Shown here: piece after piece, positions 8,595 to 17,762 of the stretch
Layout of the letters: every line of letters begins with the position of its first letter
Numbering within the stretch: the stretch's first letter is position 1
Source of the DNA: Jeotgalicoccus nanhaiensis
Lineage (GTDB): Bacteria > Bacillota > Bacilli > Staphylococcales > Salinicoccaceae
Length of the DNA stretch: 64,000 nucleotides
Direction: 5' to 3'
NCBI GenBank assembly: GCA_004570955.1
Contig: SPPL01000005.1
Location: 62,001-126,000 of the forward strand
The notes under the pieces: generated by a model
Seen by the model: only the letters and a program-made list of their open reading frames with translations
Told to the model about the DNA's origin: nothing
Database searches by the model: none
Translations under genes and position numbers: made by a program

Positions 8595-9869
8595 CTACTC
8601 ACCCCATCCGTTTGAAGATACTGTCACATCAAGTCCTGTCAGTCTTGTAATTTCTTTAAAAAACGTTTTTATAATTTTATTTTCCTCTATTGAACGTGAA
8701 AATGTAATCGTTAATTTATCGTTTACTGTTGCCGTGCCGCAGTTAATCGGACTTTTATTTGTCGGATAAAGTACGACATCCATCGAATCGGCATAGGGCC
8801 GCATCGATTCCGGCAGCTGAATATTGCCGAGGTTCGACAGAGTCAATGTCTTTGCCCTCTCGCCGAACTGGTTAAATGCAAAACGCATCACCGGATATTT
8901 AATGAATACGGGAACGATTCTTAGCCATAAATGACTTTGAAAGGCCACGAACCGGTTAATACTTTCCTGCAGAAAATTCTTATCAGTTTTAGCAATCAGC
9001 TGCTGTGTTACCTGTTCGATAATTTCTTCAAGCGGTACATCATCGCTCATCCTCACACCAATATTCGAAACCGAAAAAAAATTTCGGATAGATACCGAAG
9101 GGAAATGCCGCCGCAGACTGACCGGCATCGCTACTGTTATTAGTGAAGATTTAGATTTTTCCCGGTGTTTTTCCATATGAATGACTTTTATCAGCAAACT
9201 TGTTAAAAAACCTGTCAGCGAGGTACCCTCGGCTTTTGCAAATGTATTGAGCGCTTTGGCATCGACTATCCCCTGAATAACGTTAATTCCCGGCGGGTTT
9301 AATGTCGTACCTTTCAGCTGGTATGCTTTCTTATCGCTTGATGCCGGATTTTTAACCGCACGCGATGTTGCATATTTTTCGAAGCTGTCTTCCACTTCTT
9401 CTCGTTTTGGTGCATCGTGCGGCAGCATAATATATGTGCCGTCCGCTTCAACCGGTTCACCTTTCAGCAGTAAATACTCATACGCTAATGTTTTTAAAAA
9501 TTCGGCTGCACCGCCGCCATCTGTCAGTGAATGGAATACTTCGACTGAGATGCGTTTTTTAAAGTACAGCACACGGATTAAAAATGCATTATTCTCTTTT
9601 CTATCTATCGGTGCACACGGATAATCCGTTTCTTCTTTAACGAGCAGCACCTGATCATTCTGTTCAAGGAAATCCCAGAACAGTCCTTTACGGACTCTGA
9701 CCGTCAAGGTAGGGAACCTCAGCACAACAATATCCAGTGCTTCCTGCAGAATTTTTGGATCAACCATTTCGTGAAGCGTCATCGATACACGAAAGACTGC
9801 AGAGTTCGAAGCGTTCGATACTGCATGAAATATCTTCCCTGTATTATCTATTTTATACCATTGATCCAT
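8595..9869 (-). CDS. Alcohol acetyltransferase / condensation-fold acyltransferase
   Basis: This is a 424-residue protein of the CoA-dependent acyltransferase superfamily (AATase or NRPS condensation fold). The catalytic motif HxxxDG is present as HSLTDGGG at residues 113-120. The second half contains NFFSVSNIGV and LTLSNLGNIQLPES, the latter resembling the DFGWG-side strand region of this fold. The start is set at the ATG at 9869 because GGAGG lies 7 nt upstream; in-frame starts up to 9932 lack such a site. It heads an operon with a zinc-ribbon membrane protein and a hydrolase. The acyl donor and acceptor are unknown, and a role in ester or acyl-lipid formation is inference. Confidence 0.8.
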   Translation of the reverse strand: MDQWYKIDNTGKIFHAVSNASNSAVFRVSMTLHEMVDPKILQEALDIVVLRFPTLTVRVRKGLFWDFLEQNDQVLLVKEETDYPCAPIDRKENNAFLIRVLYFKKRISVEVFHSLTDGGGAAEFLKTLAYEYLLLKGEPVEADGTYIMLPHDAPKREEVEDSFEKYATSRAVKNPASSDKKAYQLKGTTLNPPGINVIQGIVDAKALNTFAKAEGTSLTGFLTSLLIKVIHMEKHREKSKSSLITVAMPVSLRRHFPSVSIRNFFSVSNIGVRMSDDVPLEEIIEQVTQQLIAKTDKNFLQESINRFVAFQSHLWLRIVPVFIKYPVMRFAFNQFGERAKTLTLSNLGNIQLPESMRPYADSMDVVLYPTNKSPINCGTATVNDKLTITFSRSIEENKIIKTFFKEITRLTGLDVTVSSNGWGE

Positions 9870-9980
9870 GTTACAACCTCCGAAGAAAATATTGAGCATT
9901 TTTTCTTTACTTACTATATATTGTAGAGCCAAAAGAAAGAAAGAGCTATTTTTTTCTTTTACTCTGATAAATGTAAATTC

Positions 9981-10031
9981 AAAAGAAAAACAGAAGCAAA
10001 GTCTACTATAGTAATAGCAGTTCTGCTTCTG
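9981..10031 (-). terminator. Terminator of binding-protein genes 4 and 5
   Basis: The long hairpin ACAGAAGCA/TGCTTCTGT (9990-10031), with an A-rich flank at 9981-9990 giving T on the minus strand, lies just after the stop at 10043. Confidence 0.7.
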
Positions 10032-10042
10032 TCCAGTGATTG

Positions 10043-11722
10043 TTACTCAGTTTGTTCTTCCAAGGTGACCGTTCTGAAATCGGGTTTCGCCAGGTGTCCT
10101 GTGTCGAGATTTCCAACTTCTGCACGTGCTGCATGAGCACTTGCCGCCTGTCTGATAAAAATAGACGGCTGTTCTTCAACGAGTATCTGGTCAACTTGTT
10201 TATAAATTTCCGCCCGCTTATCCGAATCTGATTCCTGACGTCCCTCTTCAAGGAGTTTATCGACTTCTTCGTTGTCAAAGAAGGCACGGTTGCCGCCCGG
10301 CCCTTTCATTGAAGAGTGGAACAGCGGCCACAGCCCCTGGTCCGGATCGCCTACTGCATTCGGCCAGCCTAGGATAAATAAATCATGTTCGCCGTTCGAT
10401 ATAGCTTCGAGGTAAGTACCCCACTCAAGCTGTTCAACTTCAAGATTAATACCGATTTCTTTCAGCTCTTCCTGCAGCAGCACCGCGATATCAATACGTT
10501 CAGGTACATCGTTCGTCATAATTTTTAAGCTCAGGCCGTCTTCATAGCCCGCTTCTTTCATTAACTCTTTTGCACGCTCCGGGTTATGTTCAAGATCTTC
10601 CAGATCCTCGTCGTAGCCGAGCACCTCTTCCTGCAGTGCGCCTTTCATCGTGCGCCCCTGACCGTAGTAGACACCTTCCATAATCGCTTCTTTATCCACC
10701 ATATGAGCAATCGCCTGGCGTACCTTTTTGTCGGCTAGCGCACCTTTTTCTGTATTCATTCCGACATATTCATTGGAAATATTATATACACCGTCTTCGG
10801 TGACTATTTCCGGATTATTTACAAGGCGGTCCCACTGGGAATTTTCAATGCCGTAGATAAAGTGGGACTGGCCGGTTTCAAGTTCTGCAATACGCGCTGT
10901 CGCTTCGGTTACCACTTTAAAGGTCAGCGTATCAATTTTTGCAGGTTCACGCCAGTAATCATCAAAGCGTTCAACAACTACTGATTCCCCGGGAGTTCTA
11001 GACTGAAACTTCATGTATCCTGTACCAACCGGGTTTTGTTCAATCACTGCACCCGTATCACTGCCGATTGCATTCGCAGCTTTATCGAATTCTTCGCCGC
11101 CTTCAGCTCGGAGTCCGTAATATTCATCTGCCGTCATATCGAGCCCGGCATTGTCAATTGCGTTCTGATAATCTTCATCGATAACTGCTTTAGAAACGAT
11201 ACCGCCGGCATCGTGCGCCAGATAATTCGGCAGCGCCGCAAATGGATATTCCGTTACCACTTCGACCGTATAGTCATCAAGCACATTAATTTCTTCAATC
11301 ATTTCAAAAATATTCGCCCGTGATGACGCAACAGCCGGGTCAACAATACGTTCGATACTCGCTTTAAAAGCTTCCGCATTAAAGTCTGTGCCGTCATGGA
11401 ACTTCACATCATCTCTCAACTTAAATTCCCAGGTTGTATCATTCACCTGTTCAAAATCCGCGGCCAGTGTCATTTCCGGTTCCATATTCTCGTCTATATC
11501 AAATAATCCTTCATATAACACATCTCTCCGCTGATCCGACGGCAAATCATTCTGCCCGGCCGGATCAAGTGATGAAGTATCACTTGCATAAGATGCGATG
11601 AAATCTCCCCCTGAAGTATTCGTTTCGCCGTCTTCATCTGCAACTTCCACATTTGCATCACTCGTACAAGCTGCAAGTCCAAGTGCCATTGCAGCGATAG
11701 TTAAACGTTTGAAATACTTCAT
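10043..11722 (-). CDS. ABC transporter substrate-binding lipoprotein 4
   Basis: This SBP_bac_5 lipoprotein has 559 residues if started at the ATG at 11722. That start is preferred because AGGGGG lies 9 nt upstream, while the ATG at 11731 abuts that site. The lipobox is LGLAAC (cysteine near residue 19). It shares long identical stretches with member 5 (for example SSLDPAGQNDLPSDQRR and FAALPNYLAHDAGG), so the pair arose by tandem duplication separate from members 2 and 3. It follows member 5 by about 45 bp with no terminator between, so the two are co-transcribed. Surface peptide capture for oppCBDF is the likely role. Confidence 0.9.
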   Translation of the reverse strand: MKYFKRLTIAAMALGLAACTSDANVEVADEDGETNTSGGDFIASYASDTSSLDPAGQNDLPSDQRRDVLYEGLFDIDENMEPEMTLAADFEQVNDTTWEFKLRDDVKFHDGTDFNAEAFKASIERIVDPAVASSRANIFEMIEEINVLDDYTVEVVTEYPFAALPNYLAHDAGGIVSKAVIDEDYQNAIDNAGLDMTADEYYGLRAEGGEEFDKAANAIGSDTGAVIEQNPVGTGYMKFQSRTPGESVVVERFDDYWREPAKIDTLTFKVVTEATARIAELETGQSHFIYGIENSQWDRLVNNPEIVTEDGVYNISNEYVGMNTEKGALADKKVRQAIAHMVDKEAIMEGVYYGQGRTMKGALQEEVLGYDEDLEDLEHNPERAKELMKEAGYEDGLSLKIMTNDVPERIDIAVLLQEELKEIGINLEVEQLEWGTYLEAISNGEHDLFILGWPNAVGDPDQGLWPLFHSSMKGPGGNRAFFDNEEVDKLLEEGRQESDSDKRAEIYKQVDQILVEEQPSIFIRQAASAHAARAEVGNLDTGHLAKPDFRTVTLEEQTE

Positions 11723-11767
11723 CTTATACATCCCCCTGGATTAAGGTCATTTTTTTATGATAAAACC

Positions 11768-13450
11768 CTACTGCTCATTAATAGTGACATTTCTGAAATC
11801 CGGTTTATTAAAGTGGCTGATATAGAGCCCTTCTACTTCGGCACGTGCAGCATTCGCACTCTGGGCCTGCCTGATAAAGACTGCCGGCTGTTCTTCTACG
11901 AGTATTTCATCAATTTCCTGATAGATTGCTTCGCGCTTGTTATCATCCAGCTCTCTTCGTCCCTGTTCAAGCAGCTCATCAACTTCTTCGTTGTCAAAGA
12001 AAGTACGGTTGCCGCCTGCTCCCTGCATCGATGAATGGAACAGCGGCCAGATGCCCTGATCCGGGTCGCCGACAGGATTCGGCCAGCCGAGAAGGAATAA
12101 GTCGTGTTCTCCGTTTGATACTGCTTCCAGGTAAGCACCCCATTCAAGCTGTTCAATATTTAAATTAATTCCGACTTCTTTCAGTTCTTCCTGCAGGTAA
12201 ATCGCAAGGTCGACACGCTCCGGTGAGTCATTTGTCATAATCGTTAAGTCAAAGCCGTCACCGTAGCCTGCTTCTTCAAGCAAGTCTTTCGCACGTTCCG
12301 GATCGTACTGGAGATCTTCAAGATTTTCGTTATACCCGAGAATCTCCTCTTGAAGAGCGCCTTTCATGGTGCGGCCGATGCCGTAGTATATTCCGTCCAT
12401 AATCGTTTCTTTGTCGACCATATGGCCGATTGCCTGCCGTACCCGTTTATCTTCAAGCGGCCCTTCTTGTGTGTTCATGCCGACGTATTCGTTAGACAGG
12501 TTGTACACCGGATGTGTTTCCATTTCCGGATGGTTCTCTATACGGTCCCACTGAGCATTATCAAATCCCTGAATAAAATGAGACTGGCCGGTTTCAAGTT
12601 CAGCGATTCTTGAGGCATCTTCTGCAACGACTTTAAATGTGATCGTATCGAGTTTTGCCGGTGTATCCCAATAGTCATCGAAGTGTTCAACGACTACATT
12701 TTCACCAGGTGAACGGGACTGAAATTTCATATAGCCTGTACCGACAGGGTTTTGTTCGACGACTGCGCCGGTATGACTGCCCGCTTCTTCTGCTGCTTCT
12801 TCATAAGCTTCGCCGCCGTTTTCACGCAGGCTGTAAAACTCATCCAGTGTCATATCAAGTCCTGCTTCATCGATCGCATTCTGATAATCTTCATCGATAA
12901 CCGCCTTAGAGACCATACCTCCCGCATCGTGTGCCAGATAATTCGGCAGTGCCGCAAACGGATACTCCGTAATGATTTCAACTGTATAATCATCGATAAC
13001 GTTGACTTCTTCTATCATTTCGAAAATATTCGCGCGGGATGATGCGACTGCAGGATCGACAATTCTTTCGATATTCGCTTTTACTGCTTCAGCGGTAAAT
13101 TCAGTGCCGTCGTGAAACTTAACTCCTTCCCGCAGATGGAACTCCCAAGTCGTCTCATCTGTCTGTTCGTAAGTCTCAGCAAGACGCGGTTCCGGTTCAA
13201 GGTCGTCATTTAAGTAAAGCAGTCCTTCGTAAATCACATTTCTGCGCTGATCCGACGGCAGATCATTTTGCCCTGCCGGGTCAAGCGAAGAAACATCCGT
13301 GGCGTAAGATGCAACAAGATCTCCGCCTGCCGCCGGTTCTTCTGTATTTCCTTCTTCATCTGAAACTTCGACATCCGAGTCGCTCGTACAGGCAGCGAGC
13401 ACGAATATAAGTGCAGCCATTAATAAATATGTATAATATTTCTTTGCCAA
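11768..13450 (-). CDS. ABC transporter substrate-binding lipoprotein 5
   Basis: This is a 560-residue SBP_bac_5 lipoprotein with signal and lipobox IFVLAAC (cysteine at residue 21). It begins with a TTG codon at 13450, placed 7 nt after GGAGG; no ATG is nearby. Landmarks are SSLDPAGQNDLPSDQRR, WEFHLREGVKFHDGTEF and PLEDKRVRQAIGHMVDKE. It is divergently transcribed from oppC across a 304-bp regulatory region, and co-transcribed with member 4. It is the binding protein most directly tied to the translocator by position. Confidence 0.9.
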   Translation of the reverse strand: MAKKYYTYLLMAALIFVLAACTSDSDVEVSDEEGNTEEPAAGGDLVASYATDVSSLDPAGQNDLPSDQRRNVIYEGLLYLNDDLEPEPRLAETYEQTDETTWEFHLREGVKFHDGTEFTAEAVKANIERIVDPAVASSRANIFEMIEEVNVIDDYTVEIITEYPFAALPNYLAHDAGGMVSKAVIDEDYQNAIDEAGLDMTLDEFYSLRENGGEAYEEAAEEAGSHTGAVVEQNPVGTGYMKFQSRSPGENVVVEHFDDYWDTPAKLDTITFKVVAEDASRIAELETGQSHFIQGFDNAQWDRIENHPEMETHPVYNLSNEYVGMNTQEGPLEDKRVRQAIGHMVDKETIMDGIYYGIGRTMKGALQEEILGYNENLEDLQYDPERAKDLLEEAGYGDGFDLTIMTNDSPERVDLAIYLQEELKEVGINLNIEQLEWGAYLEAVSNGEHDLFLLGWPNPVGDPDQGIWPLFHSSMQGAGGNRTFFDNEEVDELLEQGRRELDDNKREAIYQEIDEILVEEQPAVFIRQAQSANAARAEVEGLYISHFNKPDFRNVTINEQ

Positions 13451-13513
13451 TTTACAGCCTCCGTTGTTGTGATATAATCAATTCATAGTAAATCTATATG
13501 CATTGTAATCCAG

Positions 13514-13543
13514 ATTATAGCACTCGGAATTAAAAAGTTGCAA
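13514..13543 (-). promoter_or_regulatory. Predicted promoter of binding-protein genes 5 and 4
   Basis: The minus strand has TTGCAA (13543-13538), an 18-bp spacer and a perfect TATAAT (13519-13514), about 65 bp before the TTG start. Confidence 0.55.
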
Positions 13544-13587
13544 CATCTATTTTAAAATTGCTAAAAGCCGCAACCGTTGATACCATT

Positions 13588-13602
13588 AAGGAAACGCTTT
13601 CA
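13588..13602 (+). promoter_or_regulatory. cre site (CcpA) in the divergent opp regulatory region
   Basis: AAGGAAACGCTTTCA matches the cre consensus WTGNAARCGNWWNCA at 14 of 15 positions. It sits between the promoters of binding-protein gene 5 and of oppC, so it could act on both. Confidence 0.6.
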
Positions 13603-13610
13603 ATTTGTAG

Positions 13611-13625
13611 ATTTTTGAGAATATT
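13611..13625 (+). promoter_or_regulatory. Possible CodY box
   Basis: ATTTTTGAGAATATT differs from the CodY consensus AATTTTCWGAAAATT at three positions. CodY control of opp genes is common in Bacillota, which makes the site plausible but not proven. Confidence 0.3.
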
Positions 13626-13636
13626 GGCAGTAAAAA

Positions 13637-13688
13637 GTATAGACTTAAGGGATTCATTCTTGGTATAGTCTATACAACGATATATTAT
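13637..13688 (+). promoter_or_regulatory. oppC promoter with a palindromic operator
   Basis: TTGGTA (13660-13665) and TATTAT (13683-13688) are separated by 17 bp. The palindrome GTATAGTCTATAC (13663-13675) fills the spacer. A further copy of the half-site, GTATAGACT, lies at 13637-13645 as the inverse of AGTCTATAC. This is the layout expected for a repressor-binding site. The regulator is not identified. The ATG of oppC is at 13755 after GAGGGGG. Confidence 0.5.
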
Positions 13689-13754
13689 GAATAAATATGT
13701 CTGTTATATTTAGATTTATCTTAATATTTAGTTTTTAGAGGGGGTTTAAGTTGT

Positions 13755-14663
13755 ATGTCAAATATACAACCAAGTCAGGTTCCAGTAAGAAAACCTGCCA
13801 ATCGTAGACTCGACAATTTCAAAGACTTCTATAAGAAGCTTCGAAAAAACAAAGCAGCGCTTGTCGGTCTTTACGTATTGGTATTTTTATTTTTCGTTTC
13901 AATCTTTGGCGCACTGGACGCTAACTATAATATATTGGGCGTGAATTCAAACGCTACAAACCTTACTGATAAACTGCTGGGTCCTTCAGCGCAGTACTGG
14001 TTTGGAACAGATCACCTGGGCCGCGATATCTTTTATCGTATTCTTCACGGAATGTACATAACACTGGGTGTAGGTTTCGCAGCAACCTTTATGGCTGCCT
14101 TAGTCGGAGTGCCGATCGGTCTCCTTGCAGGTTATTATGGCGGATGGCTTGATACTGTCATCATGCGTTTAATGGATGTCCTGCTTGCATTCCCGGGCAT
14201 CCTGCTTGCACTTGCGATTGTGAGTGTTCTCGGCGGAAGTACAATCAACGTTACCGTCGCTATTGCAATCGGAGCACTGCCGCAGTTCGCACGTATTGTC
14301 CGCGGGTCTACGCTGACAACGCGGAAACTCGAGTATATCGACGCAATCAGAGCACTCGGTGCAAAAGACGGAAAAATTATATTCCAGCACATTCTGCCGA
14401 ATATAATGTCGCCGATTATCGTTAACACAACTCTATTTGTCGCAACTGCGATTTTATCAGCAGCGGGTCTGTCTTTCCTAGGGTTAGGTGTACAGCCGCC
14501 GACTCCTGAGTGGGGGGCTATGCTTAACGACGGACGTAACTACATGTACCAGGCAGCACACATTACATTCTTCCCTGGTATGATGATCGTTATCGTAGTA
14601 CTCGCATTTAACTTATTCGGAGATGGTCTTCGCGATGCTCTGGATCCGAAAGCCAAGAAATAG
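13755..14663 (+). CDS. oppC: Oligopeptide-type ABC transporter permease, OppC/DppC
   Basis: This is a 302-residue inner-membrane permease with the N-terminal OppC_N helix (AALVGLYVLVFLFFVSIFGAL) and five further membrane spans. The EAA loop that docks the ATPase reads EYIDAIRALGAKDGKIIFQH near residues 195-214. The motif GTDHLGRDIFYRILHG is typical of OppC/DppC/NikC. It is first in a four-gene translocator operon, 12 bp before oppB. Whether the substrate is oligopeptide, dipeptide, glutathione or a metal chelate cannot be settled from the sequence; the five neighbouring peptide-type binding proteins favour peptides. Confidence 0.92.
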   Translation: MSNIQPSQVPVRKPANRRLDNFKDFYKKLRKNKAALVGLYVLVFLFFVSIFGALDANYNILGVNSNATNLTDKLLGPSAQYWFGTDHLGRDIFYRILHGMYITLGVGFAATFMAALVGVPIGLLAGYYGGWLDTVIMRLMDVLLAFPGILLALAIVSVLGGSTINVTVAIAIGALPQFARIVRGSTLTTRKLEYIDAIRALGAKDGKIIFQHILPNIMSPIIVNTTLFVATAILSAAGLSFLGLGVQPPTPEWGAMLNDGRNYMYQAAHITFFPGMMIVIVVLAFNLFGDGLRDALDPKAKK

Positions 14664-14675
14664 GAGGAGGATATC

Positions 14676-15596
14676 ATGACAAAATTTATAATTCGCAGAT
14701 TGCTGCAGCTTATTCCCGTGCTCCTCGGAGTTACGGTACTCGTATTCAGTCTGATGCACCTCACTCCGGGTAACCCTGCTGTGATTATGGCCGGAGAAAG
14801 TGCACCGGAAGCTACTGTTAAAGCGATTGAGGCAAGGCTCGGGCTAAACGACCCGCTTTACGAGCAATATTTCAGATTTTTAGGGAACGCGGCACAGCTG
14901 GACTTCGGTTCTTCTATTCGTGACAACATTCCCGTTTTCAACCATATCAGCGCACGTTTTGCAATTACACTTGAACTATCTGTAATGGCTATGATTTTCA
15001 GTGTTTTCTGGGGTCTGTTAGCCGGAATTATTTCAGCAGTAAGAAGATATACATTTGAAGATGTTGCAATGATGGTTGTTGCACTGTTCGGTCTGTCAAT
15101 GCCAAACTTCTGGCTTGGACTGATGTTAATCCAATGGTTTGCAATTGAATTTCAAATCTTTAAACCTACAGGCTGGGGCAGTCTTGAACAGAACGTTCTG
15201 CCGGTTATTACGCTCGGTACGGCCGGTGCTGCCATAATTGCACGTATGACACGAAGCAGCATGCTCGATGTCATTGATCAGGATTACATTCGTACCGCAC
15301 GTGCCAAAGGTGTTAAAGAAGGTACAGTTATTTTACGCCACGCGCTTAAAAACGCGATGATTCCGGTAATTACTGTTATCGGTATCCAGTTCGGTTCATT
15401 TCTGGCCGGTTCTGTACTTACGGAAAGTGTTTTCGCAATCAATGGACTCGGAAGGTTAATCATCGATTCAATCCTTCAGCGCGACTTCCCTGTCGTTCAG
15501 GGTGCAATACTCGTTATCGCGGTAGTGTTCGTTATCGTTAACCTGGTCGTTGATATTACGTACAGACTGCTGAACAAACGGGTGGACTTAAACTAA
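14676..15596 (+). CDS. oppB: Oligopeptide-type ABC transporter permease, OppB/DppB
   Basis: This is a 306-residue partner permease. The N-terminus RRLLQLIPVLLGVTVLVF and the motif HLTPGNPA are diagnostic of OppB/DppB. Six membrane spans are visible, and the EAA loop reads DYIRTARAKGVKEGTVILRH near residues 203-222. The C-terminal region VLTESVFAINGLGRLIIDSI is conserved in the family. The start follows AGGAGG. It forms a heterodimeric pore with OppC and is energised by OppD and OppF. Confidence 0.93.
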   Translation: MTKFIIRRLLQLIPVLLGVTVLVFSLMHLTPGNPAVIMAGESAPEATVKAIEARLGLNDPLYEQYFRFLGNAAQLDFGSSIRDNIPVFNHISARFAITLELSVMAMIFSVFWGLLAGIISAVRRYTFEDVAMMVVALFGLSMPNFWLGLMLIQWFAIEFQIFKPTGWGSLEQNVLPVITLGTAGAAIIARMTRSSMLDVIDQDYIRTARAKGVKEGTVILRHALKNAMIPVITVIGIQFGSFLAGSVLTESVFAINGLGRLIIDSILQRDFPVVQGAILVIAVVFVIVNLVVDITYRLLNKRVDLN

Positions 15597-15611
15597 GAAG
15601 GAGTGAAAATC

Positions 15612-16619
15612 ATGTCAGAAGAAATGATTCTCGATATAGAAGATCTCCGCACTTCCTTCTTCGTTGATTCCAACGAAGTAAAGGCTGTCGACGGAGTGAC
15701 ATTCCAGGTTCCTAAAGGTAAAACTTTAGGTATCGTTGGAGAGAGCGGGTCAGGTAAAAGTATTTCTGCCCTCTCGGTTTTAAGATTAATAGAAAGCCCC
15801 GGTGAAATTATCGGAGGCAGCATTAAATATAAAGGCGAGGATTTAACAAAAGTTAAAAATTCACGCATGCGCCAAATCCGCGGTAATGAAATCTCAATGA
15901 TTTTCCAGGAGCCGATGACGTCGCTTAACCCGACATTCACTATCGGCCAGCAGCTTCGTGAATCTTATAAAATTCATGAAGGTCTCGGTAAAAAAGAAGG
16001 TACAAAACGCGCAATTGAAATGCTTGAACTCGTCGGCATTCCTTCACCGGAAAAACGCGTTGACCAGTACCCTTTCGAACTCTCAGGCGGTATGAGACAA
16101 CGCGTTATGATTGCGATGGCATTGGCCTGCAAGCCTGAACTGCTTATCGCCGACGAGCCGACTACTGCCCTCGATGTAACAATTCAGGCGCAAATTCTCG
16201 AACTGATTAAAGAACTTCAGGAAGAGATCGGCATGAGTGTTGTTATGATTACACACGACCTCGGTGTTGTTGCAGAGACATGCGATTATGTCGCTGTAAT
16301 GTATGCCGGAAAGGTTGTTGAATTTGCTGATGTTTATACATTATTTGAAAATCCGAAACACCCTTACACTGTCGGACTCTTAAACTCACTGCCGCGCCAC
16401 GATAAAGCGCAGGATGAGCTGATTCCGATTAAAGGTAATGTACCTGCACCAAACGAAATGCCGTCCGGCTGCCGTTTTGCACCCCGCTGCCCTTTCGCAT
16501 CGGATATTTGCAACACGCTGCCTGAACTCGAAGATCAGGGAGACGGCAACGAAGTCAGATGCTGGATTTATACTGATCAGTGGGATGGAGATAAGGAGGT
16601 ACAGGTAAATGCCAAGTAA
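15612..16619 (+). CDS. oppD: Oligopeptide-type ABC transporter ATPase, OppD
   Basis: This is a 335-residue ATPase. Walker A is GESGSGKS (residues 43-50), the signature LSGGM is at 157-161, Walker B is LLIADE at 178-183 and the switch histidine is near 215. The C-terminal oligopeptide-transporter extension carries the cysteine cluster CRFAPRCPF, which may bind an iron-sulfur cluster as proposed for this family. The ATG at 15612 is chosen because GAAGGAG lies 8 nt upstream; an in-frame GTG at 15603 overlaps that site. The gene overlaps oppF by 11 bp. Confidence 0.93.
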   Translation: MSEEMILDIEDLRTSFFVDSNEVKAVDGVTFQVPKGKTLGIVGESGSGKSISALSVLRLIESPGEIIGGSIKYKGEDLTKVKNSRMRQIRGNEISMIFQEPMTSLNPTFTIGQQLRESYKIHEGLGKKEGTKRAIEMLELVGIPSPEKRVDQYPFELSGGMRQRVMIAMALACKPELLIADEPTTALDVTIQAQILELIKELQEEIGMSVVMITHDLGVVAETCDYVAVMYAGKVVEFADVYTLFENPKHPYTVGLLNSLPRHDKAQDELIPIKGNVPAPNEMPSGCRFAPRCPFASDICNTLPELEDQGDGNEVRCWIYTDQWDGDKEVQVNAK

Positions 16620-17715
16620 ACAACCATTATTAAATGTTGAAAATCTGGAGCAGCACTTCCCGATTAAAGGGGGCTTCCTTGGACGTACAGTCAACCATGT
16701 TAAAGCTGTCGACGGTATTACTTTTTCAATCGATAAAGGTGAAACGATAGCAGTTGTTGGTGAGTCAGGCTGTGGTAAATCAACTACAGGCCGTGCCATT
16801 CTTCGTCTCGATGAACCTACTGGCGGTAAAGTTGAGTTCGAAGGCCAGGACGTTCTTGCCATGTCTAAAGATGAGATGCGCAAAATGAGAAAAGATATGC
16901 AGATTATTTTCCAGGATCCGTACGCGTCATTAAACCCGCGTAAAACTGTCAGACAGACATTATGGGAAGCCATGGATATTCAAAAAGTCGTTCCCCGCAA
17001 AGAGCGCAACGACCGTATTATTGAATTGATGGAAACTGTAGGACTGCAGCGCCACCAGATCGACCGCTACCCTCATGAATTTTCAGGCGGGCAGCGCCAG
17101 CGTATCGGGATTGCACGTGCGCTCTCAGTTAATCCTAAATTAATCATTTGTGATGAGGCCGTATCTGCGCTGGACGTATCAATCCAGGCTCAGGTGCTTA
17201 ACCTGTTAAAGAGACTGCAGCGCGATCTCGGATTAACTTATCTCTTTATCTCACATGACCTTGGTGTTGTCCGTCATATTGCCGACCGCATCATCGTAAT
17301 GTATTTAGGGAAAATCGTTGAGGTCGGAGATACAGATTCTATCTTTGAAAACCCTCAGCACCCGTACACGAAAGCATTGCTGTCAGCAATACCTGTACCG
17401 GACCCGCGTAAAAAATCAGAACGCATTTTCTTGCGCGGCGATGTGCCGTCACCAATTGATCCGCCGACGGGCTGCCGCTTCCATACGAGATGCCCGTTTG
17501 CGACAGATCACTGCCGTACGGAAGTGCCGGAGCTTGAGCAGAAAGATGCTGAATACGCAGGCTTCCACAAAGTTGCATGTCACTATGCACTCGACATCCA
17601 AAGAGGAAAACACGAACCGCAGTACGAAATGTACAACGTCCGTGAAATACTCGATGATGAAGGCGAAGACGCAGCAACAGATAAAGGCGAAGAATATACA
17701 AAAACTGAAAAATAA
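16609..17715 (+). CDS. oppF: Oligopeptide-type ABC transporter ATPase, OppF
   Basis: This is a 368-residue ATPase that pairs with OppD. Walker A is GESGCGKS (51-58), the signature FSGGQ is at 158-162 and Walker B is LIICDE at 178-183. The C-terminal extension again has a cysteine cluster (CRFHTRCPF). The tail after about residue 335 is rich in Glu, Asp and Lys and longer than needed for the core. The start lies inside the end of oppD with AGGAGG 8 to 9 nt upstream, so translation is coupled. A strong terminator follows. Confidence 0.93.
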   Translation: MPSKQPLLNVENLEQHFPIKGGFLGRTVNHVKAVDGITFSIDKGETIAVVGESGCGKSTTGRAILRLDEPTGGKVEFEGQDVLAMSKDEMRKMRKDMQIIFQDPYASLNPRKTVRQTLWEAMDIQKVVPRKERNDRIIELMETVGLQRHQIDRYPHEFSGGQRQRIGIARALSVNPKLIICDEAVSALDVSIQAQVLNLLKRLQRDLGLTYLFISHDLGVVRHIADRIIVMYLGKIVEVGDTDSIFENPQHPYTKALLSAIPVPDPRKKSERIFLRGDVPSPIDPPTGCRFHTRCPFATDHCRTEVPELEQKDAEYAGFHKVACHYALDIQRGKHEPQYEMYNVREILDDEGEDAATDKGEEYTKTEK

Positions 17716-17724
17716 TGATAAGGT

Positions 17725-17750
17725 CCCCCGCAATTGCGGGGGCTTTTTTT
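17725..17750 (+). terminator. Rho-independent terminator of the opp operon
   Basis: The perfect palindrome CCCCCGCAATTGCGGGGG (17725-17742) is followed by seven T. Confidence 0.95.
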
Positions 17751-17762
17751 GGTTGGGGAGGG

